A DNA stretch of 64,000 nucleotides from JABFRZ01 sp964631945 (GTDB lineage: Bacteria > Planctomycetota > UBA1135 > GCA-002686595), in NCBI GenBank assembly GCA_964631945.1, contig CAZWAY010000001.1, forward strand, positions 1-64,000, read 5' to 3'. The position numbers were made by a program, and so were the translations under genes. This document shows, piece by piece, positions 16,599-25,744 of this stretch. The notes below the pieces were generated by a model. That model was not told where the DNA came from and did not search any database. It saw only the letters and a program-made list of their open reading frames with translations. How positions within the stretch are numbered: position 1 is the first letter of the stretch; every line of letters begins with the position of its first letter.

Positions 16599-18110
16599 AT
16601 GGCCGACTCGCTCCCGATCACGCCCCGCTCCAAGGACTACGCGCAGTGGTACCAGGACGTCATCCGCGAGGCGCAGCTGGCGGAGGCGGCCGAGGTCGTG
16701 CGCGGGTGCATGGTGGTGCGGCCGCACGGCTGGGCGATCTGGGAGAAGATCCAGTCGGAGCTGGACCGTCGTTTCAAGGCCACCGGCCACAAGAACGCGG
16801 CCTTCCCGCTGTTGATCCCGCTCTCGTTCCTGCAGAAGGAGGCCCAGCACGCCCAGGGCTTCGCGATGGAGTGCGCGGTGGTGACGCACGCCGGGCTGCG
16901 CAAGAACGAGACGACGGGCGAGATCGAGCTCAAGAACGAGCTCGAGGAGCCCTACGTCGTGCGTCCGACCTCCGAGACCATCATCGGGCACTTCTTCGCC
17001 AAGTGGATCGACTCGTACCGCGACCTGCCGATGCTGCTGAACCAGTGGGGCAACGTGATGCGCTGGGAGCTGCGCACGCGCCTGTTCCTGCGCACCGGCG
17101 AGTTCTGGTGGCAGGAGGGCCACACCGCGCACGCCACGCACCAGGAGGCCAAGGAAGAGGTCGCGCGCATGCTCGACATCTACCGCGAGGTCTACCACGA
17201 CGTGCTGGCGGTGCCCGTGATCCGCGGCGCGAAGACCGAGAACGAGCGCTTCGCCGGCGCGCTCGAGACCTACTGCGTCGAGGCCCTGATGCAGGACGGC
17301 AAGGCGCTGCAGGGCGCCACCAGCCACGACCTGGGCCAGAACTTCGGCAAGGCCTTCAACGTCACCTTCCAGAACAAGAGCGGTGAGCGCGAGTTCGTGT
17401 GGCAGACGTCGTGGGGCGCATCGACGCGCATGATCGGCGCGCTCATCATGGCGCACTCGGACGACGACGGCCTGGTGCTGCCCCCCAAGCTCGCCCCGAT
17501 CCACGTGGCGATCGTGCCGATCTACAAGAACGACGCCGAGAAGGCCAGCGTGCTCGCGGCCGCGCAGCGCGTGGCGGTCGAGCTGCGCGAGGACGGGCTC
17601 ACGGTCGAGCTCGACGACCGCGACGAGGTGCGGCCGGGCGCGAAGTACTTCGAGTGGGAGCGCAAGGGCGTGCCGCTGCGGCTCGAGATCGGCCCGCGCG
17701 ACGTGTCCGAGAAGAGCGCGCTCGGCAAGCTGCGCCTGGCGGAGCTCGACGAGCGCGGCAAGCCGAAGAAGGTCAAGGTGCCCTTCCAGGGCCTGGGGAT
17801 CGAGGTCGGCAAGCTGCTCGACGCCTTCCAGGGACAACTCTTCAAGCGCGCGCAGGAGCGCCAGCGCGCCAACACGGTCGAGGTCGACTCGTGGGCGGAC
17901 TTCCTGGAGGTCTTCAAGGGCGACGGCTCGAAGTTCGTGCTGGCCCACTGGGACGGGACGAGCGCCACCGAGAAGGAGATCAAGGACGAGACCAAGGTCA
18001 CGATCCGCTGCCTGCCGCTCCCGGGCGACGGTCCCGCGCCGGCGCCGGGCAAGTGCGTCAAGAGCGGCAAGCCGAGTGCGCGCCGCGTGCTGTTCGCGAA
18101 GGCATACTGA
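16599..18110 (+). CDS. proS: prolyl-tRNA synthetase, archaeal/eukaryal type
   Basis: This 503-aa enzyme charges tRNA-Pro. It is the short ProS type 3: no inserted editing domain, P-T-S-E-T class II motif near residue 125, motif 2 in R-L-F-L-R-T-G-E-F-W-W-Q-E-G-H-T-A, and an anticodon-binding domain followed by a C-terminal domain ending in Tyr (F-A-K-A-Y), as in archaeal and eukaryal enzymes. Lacking the INS domain, it may rely on a separate trans-editing protein. C-G-A-G-G-A lies just upstream of the ATG. The next gene starts 33 bp downstream. Confidence 0.95.
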   Translation: MADSLPITPRSKDYAQWYQDVIREAQLAEAAEVVRGCMVVRPHGWAIWEKIQSELDRRFKATGHKNAAFPLLIPLSFLQKEAQHAQGFAMECAVVTHAGLRKNETTGEIELKNELEEPYVVRPTSETIIGHFFAKWIDSYRDLPMLLNQWGNVMRWELRTRLFLRTGEFWWQEGHTAHATHQEAKEEVARMLDIYREVYHDVLAVPVIRGAKTENERFAGALETYCVEALMQDGKALQGATSHDLGQNFGKAFNVTFQNKSGEREFVWQTSWGASTRMIGALIMAHSDDDGLVLPPKLAPIHVAIVPIYKNDAEKASVLAAAQRVAVELREDGLTVELDDRDEVRPGAKYFEWERKGVPLRLEIGPRDVSEKSALGKLRLAELDERGKPKKVKVPFQGLGIEVGKLLDAFQGQLFKRAQERQRANTVEVDSWADFLEVFKGDGSKFVLAHWDGTSATEKEIKDETKVTIRCLPLPGDGPAPAPGKCVKSGKPSARRVLFAKAY

Positions 18111-18143
18111 GCGACGGTCGCGCATTGCTACCCTGACGCGCGC

Positions 18144-19454
18144 GTGGACGACGCGGCGCCGACCAGGAAGCCCGAGCTCGGGCTGATCGCGCTCACGGCG
18201 CTGGTGCTCGGCAACATGGTCGGCTCGGGCATCTTCCTGATGCCGGCCGCGCTCGCGCCCTTCGGGGCCACCAGCGTGCTGGGCTGGCTGGTCTCGGCCG
18301 CGGGCTCGCTGTGCTTCGGGCTGGTGCTGGCGCGGCTGGCGCGGCGCCGGCCCGCGGTGGGCGGACCCTATGCCTACACGCGCGAGGCCTTCGGCGAGTT
18401 CGCGGCCTTCCTGGTGGGCTGGGGCTACTGGATCTCGTGCTGGTGCGCGCAGGCGGCGATCGCGGTGGCGATGGTGGGCTACCTCGGGACGCTCGTGCCG
18501 TTCGTGGCCGCGAACCCGATGAGCGTGGCGATCGCCAGCATCGCGCTGCTGGCGCTGGTCAACTGCTGGGGCGCGCGCGAGGCCGGCCTGGTGCAGATCG
18601 TCACCACGGTGCTGAAGCTGGTCCCGCTGGTGGCGATCGCGGTCTTCGGCTTCGCGCGCTTCGAGCGGGCGCACTTCGAACCCTTCAATCCGACCGGTCA
18701 GCCGCTGTACCAGGCCGTGCTCGGCTGCCTGGCGCTGACGTTGTGGGCCTTCCAGGGCTTCGAGTCGGCCGCGATCGCCGGCGAAGAGGCGCGCGACGCG
18801 CGCCGCAACGTGCCGCGCGCGACCCTGATCGGGATCGCGGTCGCGACCGCGCTGTACGTGGCCAGCACGCTGGCGGTGATGGGCCTCTTGCCGCCGCAGG
18901 TGCTGGCCGCGTCCCAGGCGCCCTTCGCCGACGCGGCGCGTCTGCTGTGGGGCGAGTGGGCCGGGAGAGCGGTGGCCGCGGGCGCCTTCGTCTCGTGCCT
19001 GGGGGCGCTCAACGGCTGGACGCTGGTCACGGGGCGGGTGCCCTACGCGATCGCGCGCGACGGACTGTTCCCGGCCTTCTTCGGGCGCCGCTCGGCGCGC
19101 GGCACGCCGGCCGTGGCGCTGCTCGTGTCGAGCGCGCTGGCGTGCGCCCTGGTCGTGGCCAACTACTCGGGCTCGCTGGTGGCGATGTTCCGCGGCATGA
19201 CCGTGCTGGCGACGCTCTCGGCGCTCGTGCCCTACGTCTTCTGCGCGGTGGCCGAGATGCTCTTGACGCTGCGCGCGCGTCGCGCGGGTGGTGACGAGAA
19301 CGTGCGCGCGGGCATCTTCGTGGCGCTGCTCGCCTTCGGCTACGGGTTGCTGACGATCGCGGGCGCGGGCGAGACCGAGGTCGCGCGCGGCTTCCTGCTG
19401 TTGCTGGCCGGAATGCCCTTCTACGCACTCGCGCGCGCACGTCACGCGAACTGA
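18144..19454 (+). CDS. APC-family amino acid permease
   Basis: A 436-aa inner-membrane transporter with about 12 hydrophobic segments. The first carries the APC signature L-G-N-M-V-G-S-G-I-F-L-M-P, which forms the substrate-binding unwound helix. G-G-P-Y-A-Y-T-R-E-A-F-G follows, and W-A-F-Q-G-F-E-S lies in helix 6. The closest subgroup by eye is the basic amino acid/polyamine antiporter group (AdiC/YjeM-like). The start is GTG at 18144. The specific substrate cannot be read from the sequence. Confidence 0.88.
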   Translation: MDDAAPTRKPELGLIALTALVLGNMVGSGIFLMPAALAPFGATSVLGWLVSAAGSLCFGLVLARLARRRPAVGGPYAYTREAFGEFAAFLVGWGYWISCWCAQAAIAVAMVGYLGTLVPFVAANPMSVAIASIALLALVNCWGAREAGLVQIVTTVLKLVPLVAIAVFGFARFERAHFEPFNPTGQPLYQAVLGCLALTLWAFQGFESAAIAGEEARDARRNVPRATLIGIAVATALYVASTLAVMGLLPPQVLAASQAPFADAARLLWGEWAGRAVAAGAFVSCLGALNGWTLVTGRVPYAIARDGLFPAFFGRRSARGTPAVALLVSSALACALVVANYSGSLVAMFRGMTVLATLSALVPYVFCAVAEMLLTLRARRAGGDENVRAGIFVALLAFGYGLLTIAGAGETEVARGFLLLLAGMPFYALARARHAN

Positions 19455-19691
19455 AGCGTTGCGCGCGCGTGTGCGCGAACGGCTTTCGCCCTCGGCGTCG
19501 GCCCCGGTCGAGGCTTCGGTAAGCGTCGCGCCATAACAACGGTGTCATTTCGAGCGTGCCCCGGCGCGGGTCGATGACGGACGCGCGCCTGCCACCTCGA
19601 CCCGAGCCGCCCGTGCGAGCCGGTCGGGCCAGGCCTCGCCCCGGATGACGACATTCTTTTCCACCCGAGGCCGCCGGCCCGGCGCTCGGCC
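19455..19691. other. intergenic stretch upstream of the electron-transfer operon
   Basis: 237 bp without a convincing reading frame, tRNA or strong hairpin. It must hold the promoter of the operon that starts at 19692, but I could not identify clear -35/-10 or regulator sites. Confidence 0.5.
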
Positions 19692-21908
19692 ATGAGCTGG
19701 ACGCTCTTGATCGGCCTCGTGCTGGCGCTCGCGCTGGCCGTGCTGGTGACGCTGTTCCGCCGGGTGGAACTGCGCCGCCTGGAGGAGCACATCGACGAGT
19801 TCCGCGCCGCGCGCGAGAAGGGCACGCGCAAGGCGCGCCTCGCCTACCCGCACGTCGACCTCTCGCAGTGCCTCGGCTGCGGCGCCTGCGTGCGGGCCTG
19901 TCCGGAGGAGGGCGTGCTGGCGCTGATCCACGGCCAGGCCCTGGTCGTGCACGGCGCCCGCTGCGTCGGCCACGGTCTGTGTGCGCGCGAGTGCCCCACC
20001 GGAGCGATCGCGCTCACCTTCGGCGAGCTCGAGACGCGCCGCGACCTGCCCGCCCTCGACGAGCGCCTGGAGGTGGCCGGGACGCCCGGCCTGTTCCTGG
20101 GCGGAGAGGTCACGGGCTACGCCCTGATCCGCACGGCCATCGCCCACGGCACGGCCATCGCCGACGAGGTCGCGCGCCGGGCCGCGGACGGAGCGCGCTC
20201 CGCGCCGCCGGTCTTCGACCTGTGCGTCATCGGCGCCGGGCCAGGAGGCTTCGCGTGCGCGCTCGAGGCCAAGGCGCGCGGCCTGGCGTTCGTCGTGCTC
20301 GAGCAGGACACGCTGGGCGGCACGGTCGCGCGCTACCCGCGCCAGAAGCTGGTCATGACCCAGCCGGTCGAGCTGCCGCTGTTCGGACGTCTGTCGCAGA
20401 GCTCCTACCTCAAGGAAGAGCTGATGGAGATCTGGGAGCGCGTGGCGCGCGAACAGGAGCTCCCGATCCACGAGGGCGTGCGCTTCACGGGGCTCACGCG
20501 CGGATCCGACGGCGTCTTCGTGGTCGAGAGCGACCGCGGCCGGGTGCGCGCGCGGCACGTGGCGCTGATGATCGGTCGGCGCGGCACGCCGCGACGCCTC
20601 GAGGTGCCGGGCGAGGAACTGCCCAAGGTCGCCTATGCCCTGCTCGACGCCCAGGCCCACCAGGGCCAGCGCATCCTCGTGGTCGGGGGCGGCGACAGCG
20701 CGGTCGAGGCCGCGCTCGCGCTGGCCGAGCAGCCCGGGAACGAGGTCACGCTCTCCTACCGGCAGGCGGCCTTCTCGCGCCTGAAGCTGCGCAACGAGCG
20801 CCGCATCGAGAGCGCCGCGGCCGAGGGCAGCGTGCGCGTCGTGCTGCGAAGCCGTGTGCTGAGCATCGCGCCCGAGCAGGTCGAGCTGGCCGTCGAGGAC
20901 GCTTCGGGCCCGCGCTCGGGCTGGATCCCGAACGACGAGGTCCTGGTGCTGATCGGAGGCACCCCGCCCTTCGAGCAGCTCGAGGCCTGCGGCGTGTCGT
21001 TCGATCCAGCCGACCGCCCGCTGACCGAGCCGCCGGTGGAGCGGGGCACGGGGCTCCTGCGCGCGCTCTCGCTGGCCCTGGCCGCCAGCCTGGTCGTGCT
21101 CGGCTGGATCACGCGCCACTCGGACTACTACACGCTGCCGGCTTCGCTGCGACCCTTCGTGCCCGCCCACGACTGGCTGCGGCCGTCGAGTCCCTTCGGG
21201 CTCGCGCTGGGGATCGGGGCGGCGCTGCTGATCGCGCTGAACCTGACCTACCTGCTGCGCCGCAACGGCTGGCTGGGCGTGCGCTTCGGCTCGCTGAAGG
21301 CCTGGATGACGGCGCACGTCCTGACCGGGGTGCTGGCGCTGCTGTTCGCCGTGTTGCACGGCGGGATGACCTCCCAGGACACGCTCGGACACCGCGCGCT
21401 CTACGCCCTGGCGGTGGTGGTCGTGACCGGCACGATCGGCCGCTACGTCTACTCGTTCGTGCCGCGCGCGGCCAACGGGCGCGAGCTCGAGCTGGACGAG
21501 CTGCAGGCCGAAGTCGTGGCCCTGGCCGGCGAGTGGGATCGCGAGAACCGCGAGTTCGGCGAGTACGTGCGCGCCGAGGTGCACGCCCTGGTCACGCGCA
21601 GCGAGGGCTCGCGCTCGCCGTTCCGACGCCTGGGCGGGCTGTTCGGCTCGCGGCGGCGCCTGCGCGCCAGCCTGAAGCGCCTGCGGGCCGAGGGCCTGGC
21701 GCGCGGGCTGTCGTCCGACCAGGTCGAGCGCCTGTTGCTGCTGGCGCGCCGCGCGCACCGCGCCTCGTCGCTCGCGGCCCACTTCGAGGAGCTGCGCGCG
21801 CTGATCTCGTCTTGGCGCTACCTGCACCGCTGGGTCGCGCTGTTCCTGGTGCTCGTGCTGGCGCTGCACGTGCTGGTCGCCCTGCGCTACGGCGGGATGT
21901 TCTCGTGA
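19692..21908 (+). CDS. membrane Fe-S/FAD/di-haem b oxidoreductase
   Basis: A 738-aa fusion. Residues 1-22: membrane helix. Residues 55-110: ferredoxin domain with C-L-G-C-G-A-C-x3-C-P, and a second motif C-V-G-H-G-L-C-x3-C-P in which His takes one Cys place. Residues 175-440: thioredoxin-reductase-like fold with V-I-G-A-G-P-G-G-F (FAD) and V-V-G-G-G-D-S-A-V (NAD(P)). Residues 455-735: about five to six helices with His pairs (M-T-A-H, V-L-H-G, L-H-R-W, L-A-L-H), suggesting two b haems. It probably takes electrons from NAD(P)H or ferredoxin and passes them across the inner membrane. It overlaps the 23-haem cytochrome gene by GTGA, so the two are coupled. Confidence 0.85.
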   Translation: MSWTLLIGLVLALALAVLVTLFRRVELRRLEEHIDEFRAAREKGTRKARLAYPHVDLSQCLGCGACVRACPEEGVLALIHGQALVVHGARCVGHGLCARECPTGAIALTFGELETRRDLPALDERLEVAGTPGLFLGGEVTGYALIRTAIAHGTAIADEVARRAADGARSAPPVFDLCVIGAGPGGFACALEAKARGLAFVVLEQDTLGGTVARYPRQKLVMTQPVELPLFGRLSQSSYLKEELMEIWERVAREQELPIHEGVRFTGLTRGSDGVFVVESDRGRVRARHVALMIGRRGTPRRLEVPGEELPKVAYALLDAQAHQGQRILVVGGGDSAVEAALALAEQPGNEVTLSYRQAAFSRLKLRNERRIESAAAEGSVRVVLRSRVLSIAPEQVELAVEDASGPRSGWIPNDEVLVLIGGTPPFEQLEACGVSFDPADRPLTEPPVERGTGLLRALSLALAASLVVLGWITRHSDYYTLPASLRPFVPAHDWLRPSSPFGLALGIGAALLIALNLTYLLRRNGWLGVRFGSLKAWMTAHVLTGVLALLFAVLHGGMTSQDTLGHRALYALAVVVVTGTIGRYVYSFVPRAANGRELELDELQAEVVALAGEWDRENREFGEYVRAEVHALVTRSEGSRSPFRRLGGLFGSRRRLRASLKRLRAEGLARGLSSDQVERLLLLARRAHRASSLAAHFEELRALISSWRYLHRWVALFLVLVLALHVLVALRYGGMFS

Positions 21909-24022
21909 AGACCGCGCCCGAGAGCCTGCCGTTGTCGCGCGTGGGCCTGGCGCTGGCCTCGCTGGCGCTGGTGTTGCTGCTGTTCGTCCAGCAGGTCGAC
22001 CACACCTCGCCCGGACCGCTCTCGGCCGTGCACGAGCAGGCCCCGGAGCTGCTCGAGCGCCGCGGCTGCACGCTGTGCCACGGCGACGGTCCGCACGGGA
22101 TGGCGACGGCCTGCGCCGAGTGTCATGCCGCGGTGGCCGATCAGATCGCGAGTGCCACGGGCTTCCACGGCACGCTGGCCGGACTCGACGCACGCGATTG
22201 CGCCCGCTGCCACGGCGAGCACGCGGGCGAGGAGTTCGCGCTCGTCAGCGCGCGCAGCTTCTCGCTGGCGGGCTTCATGACCCGCGCCGACTACGACCAC
22301 GAGGAGCTCGACTTCCGGCTGCAGGGGCGGCACACCGAGCTCGGCTGCAAGGAGTGCCATGCCAACGCGGACGCGGTCGTCCTGGCACGCGGGACACAAC
22401 GCTTCGCCGGCCTGGAGCAGGGCTGCCAGAACTGCCACGAGGACGCGCACGAGGGCCGCATCGCGCGCGCCTGCGCCGAATGCCACGGGCAGGAGCACCC
22501 CTTCGCCCTGGTGGCCTCGTTCCAGCACGATTCCTTCGAGAGCGAGTGCGCGCACGCGGCCATGAGCTGCGTGCAGTGCCACACGCCCGCCGGAGCCCAC
22601 GACTGCGAGCTCCTGGCCGGGGCGAACCCGCCGGATTGCGCGCGCAGCTGCCAGGACTGTCACGTCTCGCCGCATGCCGAGGACTTCGTGGCGGCCGCGA
22701 CCCTGCTGGCCGACGTGCCCGCGGGCGAGAGCTGCGGCGCGTGCCACAGCGAGGCCCACGGCACCTTCCGCGGGCACCCAGAGGACACGCCGCCCGCGCT
22801 GCACGCCGCCAGCGGCTTCGCGCTCGAGCCGCCCCACAACGCGCTGGCCTGCGAGGTCTGCCACCTCGGGATCGATGGCGACGAGACGCGCTTCGTCGCG
22901 CACTCGCCCGCGCGCCAGGCCGACAGCTGCCAGGTCTGCCACGGCGACCCGCACTCGGGGCAGTTCGCCGACGGGCCGTTCGCCGGCGCCGGTTGCCTCG
23001 CCTGCCACGCGCGCCAGACCTTCGAGCCGAGCACCTTCGGGCCGCGCGAGCACGCGCGCAGCGACTTCGCGCTGGTCGCGAGCCACGAGGCCGTGGCCTG
23101 CGTGCGCTGCCACCCCGCCACCGTCACGGGCGCGGCACGCCGCTTCGAGGGCACGTCCACGGCCTGCGCCGATTGCCACGGCGACGCGCACCGCGGAGCC
23201 TTCGACTCGTTCGAGAACCCCGAGGGCTGCGCGCGCTGCCACGAGCCGACCCTGTTCGCCGAGGTCGAGCGCAGCGCCTTCGACCACGGCGGCTGGACCG
23301 GCTTCGTGCTCGACGGCGCGCACGCGCGCGCCGAGTGCGAGGCCTGCCACCCGCGCACCGCCGCGGCCGACGAGCACGGGCGTCGCTTCGGCTCCAGCGC
23401 CGCCGTCTTCGGCGAGCCCGTCGAGCGCTGTGCCACCTGCCACCGCGACGTGCACGACGGACGCTTCGACCGGCCCGGTCTGCCGCAGGAGCTGGACGGA
23501 CGCAGCGACTGCGCGCGCTGCCACACCAGCGAGAGCTTCGCCGAACCCGCCCAGGCGCCCTTCGAGCACGAGCGCTGGACCGGCTATCCGCTGGCCGCCT
23601 TCCACGCCGAGCTCGAGTGCGCGCAGTGCCACGTGCCCACGCCGGTCGCCGACGAGCGCGGGCGCAGCTTCGGGCGCGCCGGCAAGCTGTGCCAGGACTG
23701 CCACGTCGACCCGCACGTGGCCCAGTTCGCCGTGGCCGGCGTGACCGACTGCGCGCGTTGCCACCAGGACGCGGGCGGGCTCGCCTTCGATCACCAGCGC
23801 GACTCGCGCTACGCGCTCGACGAGATCCACGCCGCGCTCGAGTGCGCCGCCTGCCACGTGCCCTGGCCGCTGCCGGGCGGCGGCGAGGCCGTGCGCTACA
23901 AGCCGCTGGGCGTGGAGTGCGCGGACTGCCACGACCCCGAGTTCCTGGAGCGCACGCGGGACTCCGGCCCGCGCCGCCGCTCGCAGCGCGGCGCCTTCGC
24001 CCCGCGGGGAGGCGTACGGTGA
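21905..24022 (+). CDS. 23-haem c-type cytochrome
   Basis: The 705-aa protein has an N-terminal signal or anchor (residues 12-30) and then 23 C-x2-C-H haem motifs, counted by eye, from C-T-L-C-H to C-A-D-C-H. Nearly all the mature sequence is haem-binding, with many additional His as distal ligands, as in cytochrome c3/c7-type nanowire proteins. It would sit in the periplasm and carry electrons from the inner-membrane oxidoreductase to the outer-membrane barrel. The start is GTG at 21905, inside the previous stop; the end overlaps the next gene by another GTGA. The tight coupling of four genes implies a single assembled path. Confidence 0.92.
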   Translation: MKTAPESLPLSRVGLALASLALVLLLFVQQVDHTSPGPLSAVHEQAPELLERRGCTLCHGDGPHGMATACAECHAAVADQIASATGFHGTLAGLDARDCARCHGEHAGEEFALVSARSFSLAGFMTRADYDHEELDFRLQGRHTELGCKECHANADAVVLARGTQRFAGLEQGCQNCHEDAHEGRIARACAECHGQEHPFALVASFQHDSFESECAHAAMSCVQCHTPAGAHDCELLAGANPPDCARSCQDCHVSPHAEDFVAAATLLADVPAGESCGACHSEAHGTFRGHPEDTPPALHAASGFALEPPHNALACEVCHLGIDGDETRFVAHSPARQADSCQVCHGDPHSGQFADGPFAGAGCLACHARQTFEPSTFGPREHARSDFALVASHEAVACVRCHPATVTGAARRFEGTSTACADCHGDAHRGAFDSFENPEGCARCHEPTLFAEVERSAFDHGGWTGFVLDGAHARAECEACHPRTAAADEHGRRFGSSAAVFGEPVERCATCHRDVHDGRFDRPGLPQELDGRSDCARCHTSESFAEPAQAPFEHERWTGYPLAAFHAELECAQCHVPTPVADERGRSFGRAGKLCQDCHVDPHVAQFAVAGVTDCARCHQDAGGLAFDHQRDSRYALDEIHAALECAACHVPWPLPGGGEAVRYKPLGVECADCHDPEFLERTRDSGPRRRSQRGAFAPRGGVR

Positions 24023-25734
24023 GCGCGCTCGGCGTGCTGTTGCTCGCGCTCACCCGGCAGGGTGCCGTGGAGCCGCAGGAGGAGCGCGCGAAGTTCGTGC
24101 GCGTGGAGGTCGTGTGCACCGCGCTCTCCGGCAGCAGCGCGTATCTCGACCTCGGCCGCGAGGCGGGCCTCGCCCCGGGCGACCGCATGCGGCTCTTCCC
24201 GCTCGAGGGCCCCGCGCGCAAGGGCAGGATCTCCTCGGTCTCGCGCACCAGCGCGCGGGCCGAGCTGGAGGGCGGGTTCGCGGGCCTCGAGATCGGGCTG
24301 CGCGGCGAGGTGTGGATCCCGCGCGCTCGGCTCGAGCAGGCGGCGCGCGAGAATGCCGAGCCGAGCGCGCCGCGCGGAACGCCGGCGCCGATTCCTGCAG
24401 CGCCCGGCGAGCCCGCGCCCGCGCGCGAGCCGGAGCACCCGCCCTGGACCGCGCCGCCCGTGGAGTGGAACGACACGCTCCCGCTGCTGGCGCCGGCCCA
24501 CGGTCTCGAACCCGCCGAGCGCCCGCGGCGCTTCGACGGCCGGGCCTTCACCACCTTCGACTGGACCGACGACTCGGCCGGCAACGAGCCGCGCCAGTTC
24601 CTCTCCAGCACGCTCGGCTTCGACGGGCGCGTGGAGAACCCCTTCGGCCACGGCGGCGAGCTGGCCTTCGACGCCGAGCTGTTCTCGCGCCGCTCGGACG
24701 CGGGCGGGGTCACGGAGGACGAATCCAAGCTGCGCATCGACCGCGCCTCCTACGCCTGGGGCGGCGTGCGCGGGGCCCGCGACCGCGGCGAGGTCGGGCG
24801 CTTCCTGCAGCGCGAGCTGCCCGCGCTGGGCTTCCTGGACGGCATCGAGTACGTGCACCAGCTCGACGCCAAGGACCGCCTGGGAGCGAGCTTCGGCTTC
24901 CTGCCCGTACCGGACGACGTGTTCAGGAGCGGCGACGACCTGCAAGCCGCGCTCTTCTACCGACGCACGAGCGACGAGGAGCACCGCCGCTCGTTCGCCC
25001 TGGGCTACCAGAAGACCTGGCACCGAGGCGTGGCCGACCGCGACCTCGTCGTGGGCGAGTTCGAGTTCTATCCCGGCCCGCGCACGTCGCTCACGTCGTC
25101 GGCGCTGGTCGACCTGTACACCTCCAGCGACCCGCTCAAGGGCGCCGGCCCCGAGCTGACGCAGCTGTTCGTGAACGCGACCCACCGCACCGAGGCGGGC
25201 CACGGCATGGGCCTATTCCTCTCGCGCTTCCGCTGGCCCGAACTGGAGCGCAACGAGTTCCCCGACGTGACGGCCGGCGAGATCGCCGACGCGCGTACGA
25301 CCCGCACCGGCGCGGACGGCTGGCTGGCCCTCGGCCGGCACACGCAGCTCTACGGACGCGCGGAGAGCTGGTCGGACCAGGACACCTCGGGCGGCGGCGG
25401 CCGCGTGCGCGTCACCTGGCGTGACCTCGGGCGGCGTGGCGACGTGCTGCTGCTGGAGTCCTTCACGCAGTCGAGCAAGTTCACGCACGCGCTGGGGCTG
25501 CGCGCCAGCGCGCGGCGCCGGCTCGAGAACACCGCCTTCGACCTCAGCTGGGACTCGACCGTCTTCGACCAGGACGGCGTGGACGAGCGGCTCCTGCAGC
25601 ACGCCGTGCGCGGCGGGCTCGAATTCTCGCTCGGACCGCGCTGGTTCCTGGCGCTCTACGCCGAGAGCCGCTTCGGCGACGACCAAGACGCCCTGTCACT
25701 GGGCTTCCTGCTGCAGCGTTCCTTCGATCGCTAG
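24019..25734 (+). CDS. outer-membrane beta-barrel, porin of a porin-cytochrome conduit
   Basis: A 571-aa protein: short signal-like start, a ~100-residue periplasmic domain with a proline-rich linker (residues 105-150), then ~420 residues of alternating amphipathic strands (for example Q-F-L-S-S-T-L-G-F-D-G-R, A-A-L-F-Y-R-R-T, R-S-F-A-L-G-Y-Q) ending in L-Q-R-S-F-D-R. This is typical of outer-membrane barrels. Its place between a 23-haem and a 16-haem cytochrome makes it the likely counterpart of MtrB/PioB-type sheaths, which let cytochromes cross the outer membrane. Sequence similarity to MtrB is not obvious by eye. GTG start overlaps the upstream stop. Confidence 0.75.
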   Translation: MSALGVLLLALTRQGAVEPQEERAKFVRVEVVCTALSGSSAYLDLGREAGLAPGDRMRLFPLEGPARKGRISSVSRTSARAELEGGFAGLEIGLRGEVWIPRARLEQAARENAEPSAPRGTPAPIPAAPGEPAPAREPEHPPWTAPPVEWNDTLPLLAPAHGLEPAERPRRFDGRAFTTFDWTDDSAGNEPRQFLSSTLGFDGRVENPFGHGGELAFDAELFSRRSDAGGVTEDESKLRIDRASYAWGGVRGARDRGEVGRFLQRELPALGFLDGIEYVHQLDAKDRLGASFGFLPVPDDVFRSGDDLQAALFYRRTSDEEHRRSFALGYQKTWHRGVADRDLVVGEFEFYPGPRTSLTSSALVDLYTSSDPLKGAGPELTQLFVNATHRTEAGHGMGLFLSRFRWPELERNEFPDVTAGEIADARTTRTGADGWLALGRHTQLYGRAESWSDQDTSGGGGRVRVTWRDLGRRGDVLLLESFTQSSKFTHALGLRASARRRLENTAFDLSWDSTVFDQDGVDERLLQHAVRGGLEFSLGPRWFLALYAESRFGDDQDALSLGFLLQRSFDR

Positions 25735-25744
25735 GAGACCACCA

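Noticed and set aside
16560..19445. 961-codon minus-strand frame across proS and the permease
   Set aside because: Spans two well-identified genes on the other strand; composition is His/Arg/Gln-rich antisense noise.
19868..21904. Upstream extension of the 23-haem cytochrome frame
   Set aside because: The frame is open only because of GC bias; the GTG at 21905 overlaps the previous stop and gives a proper signal segment.
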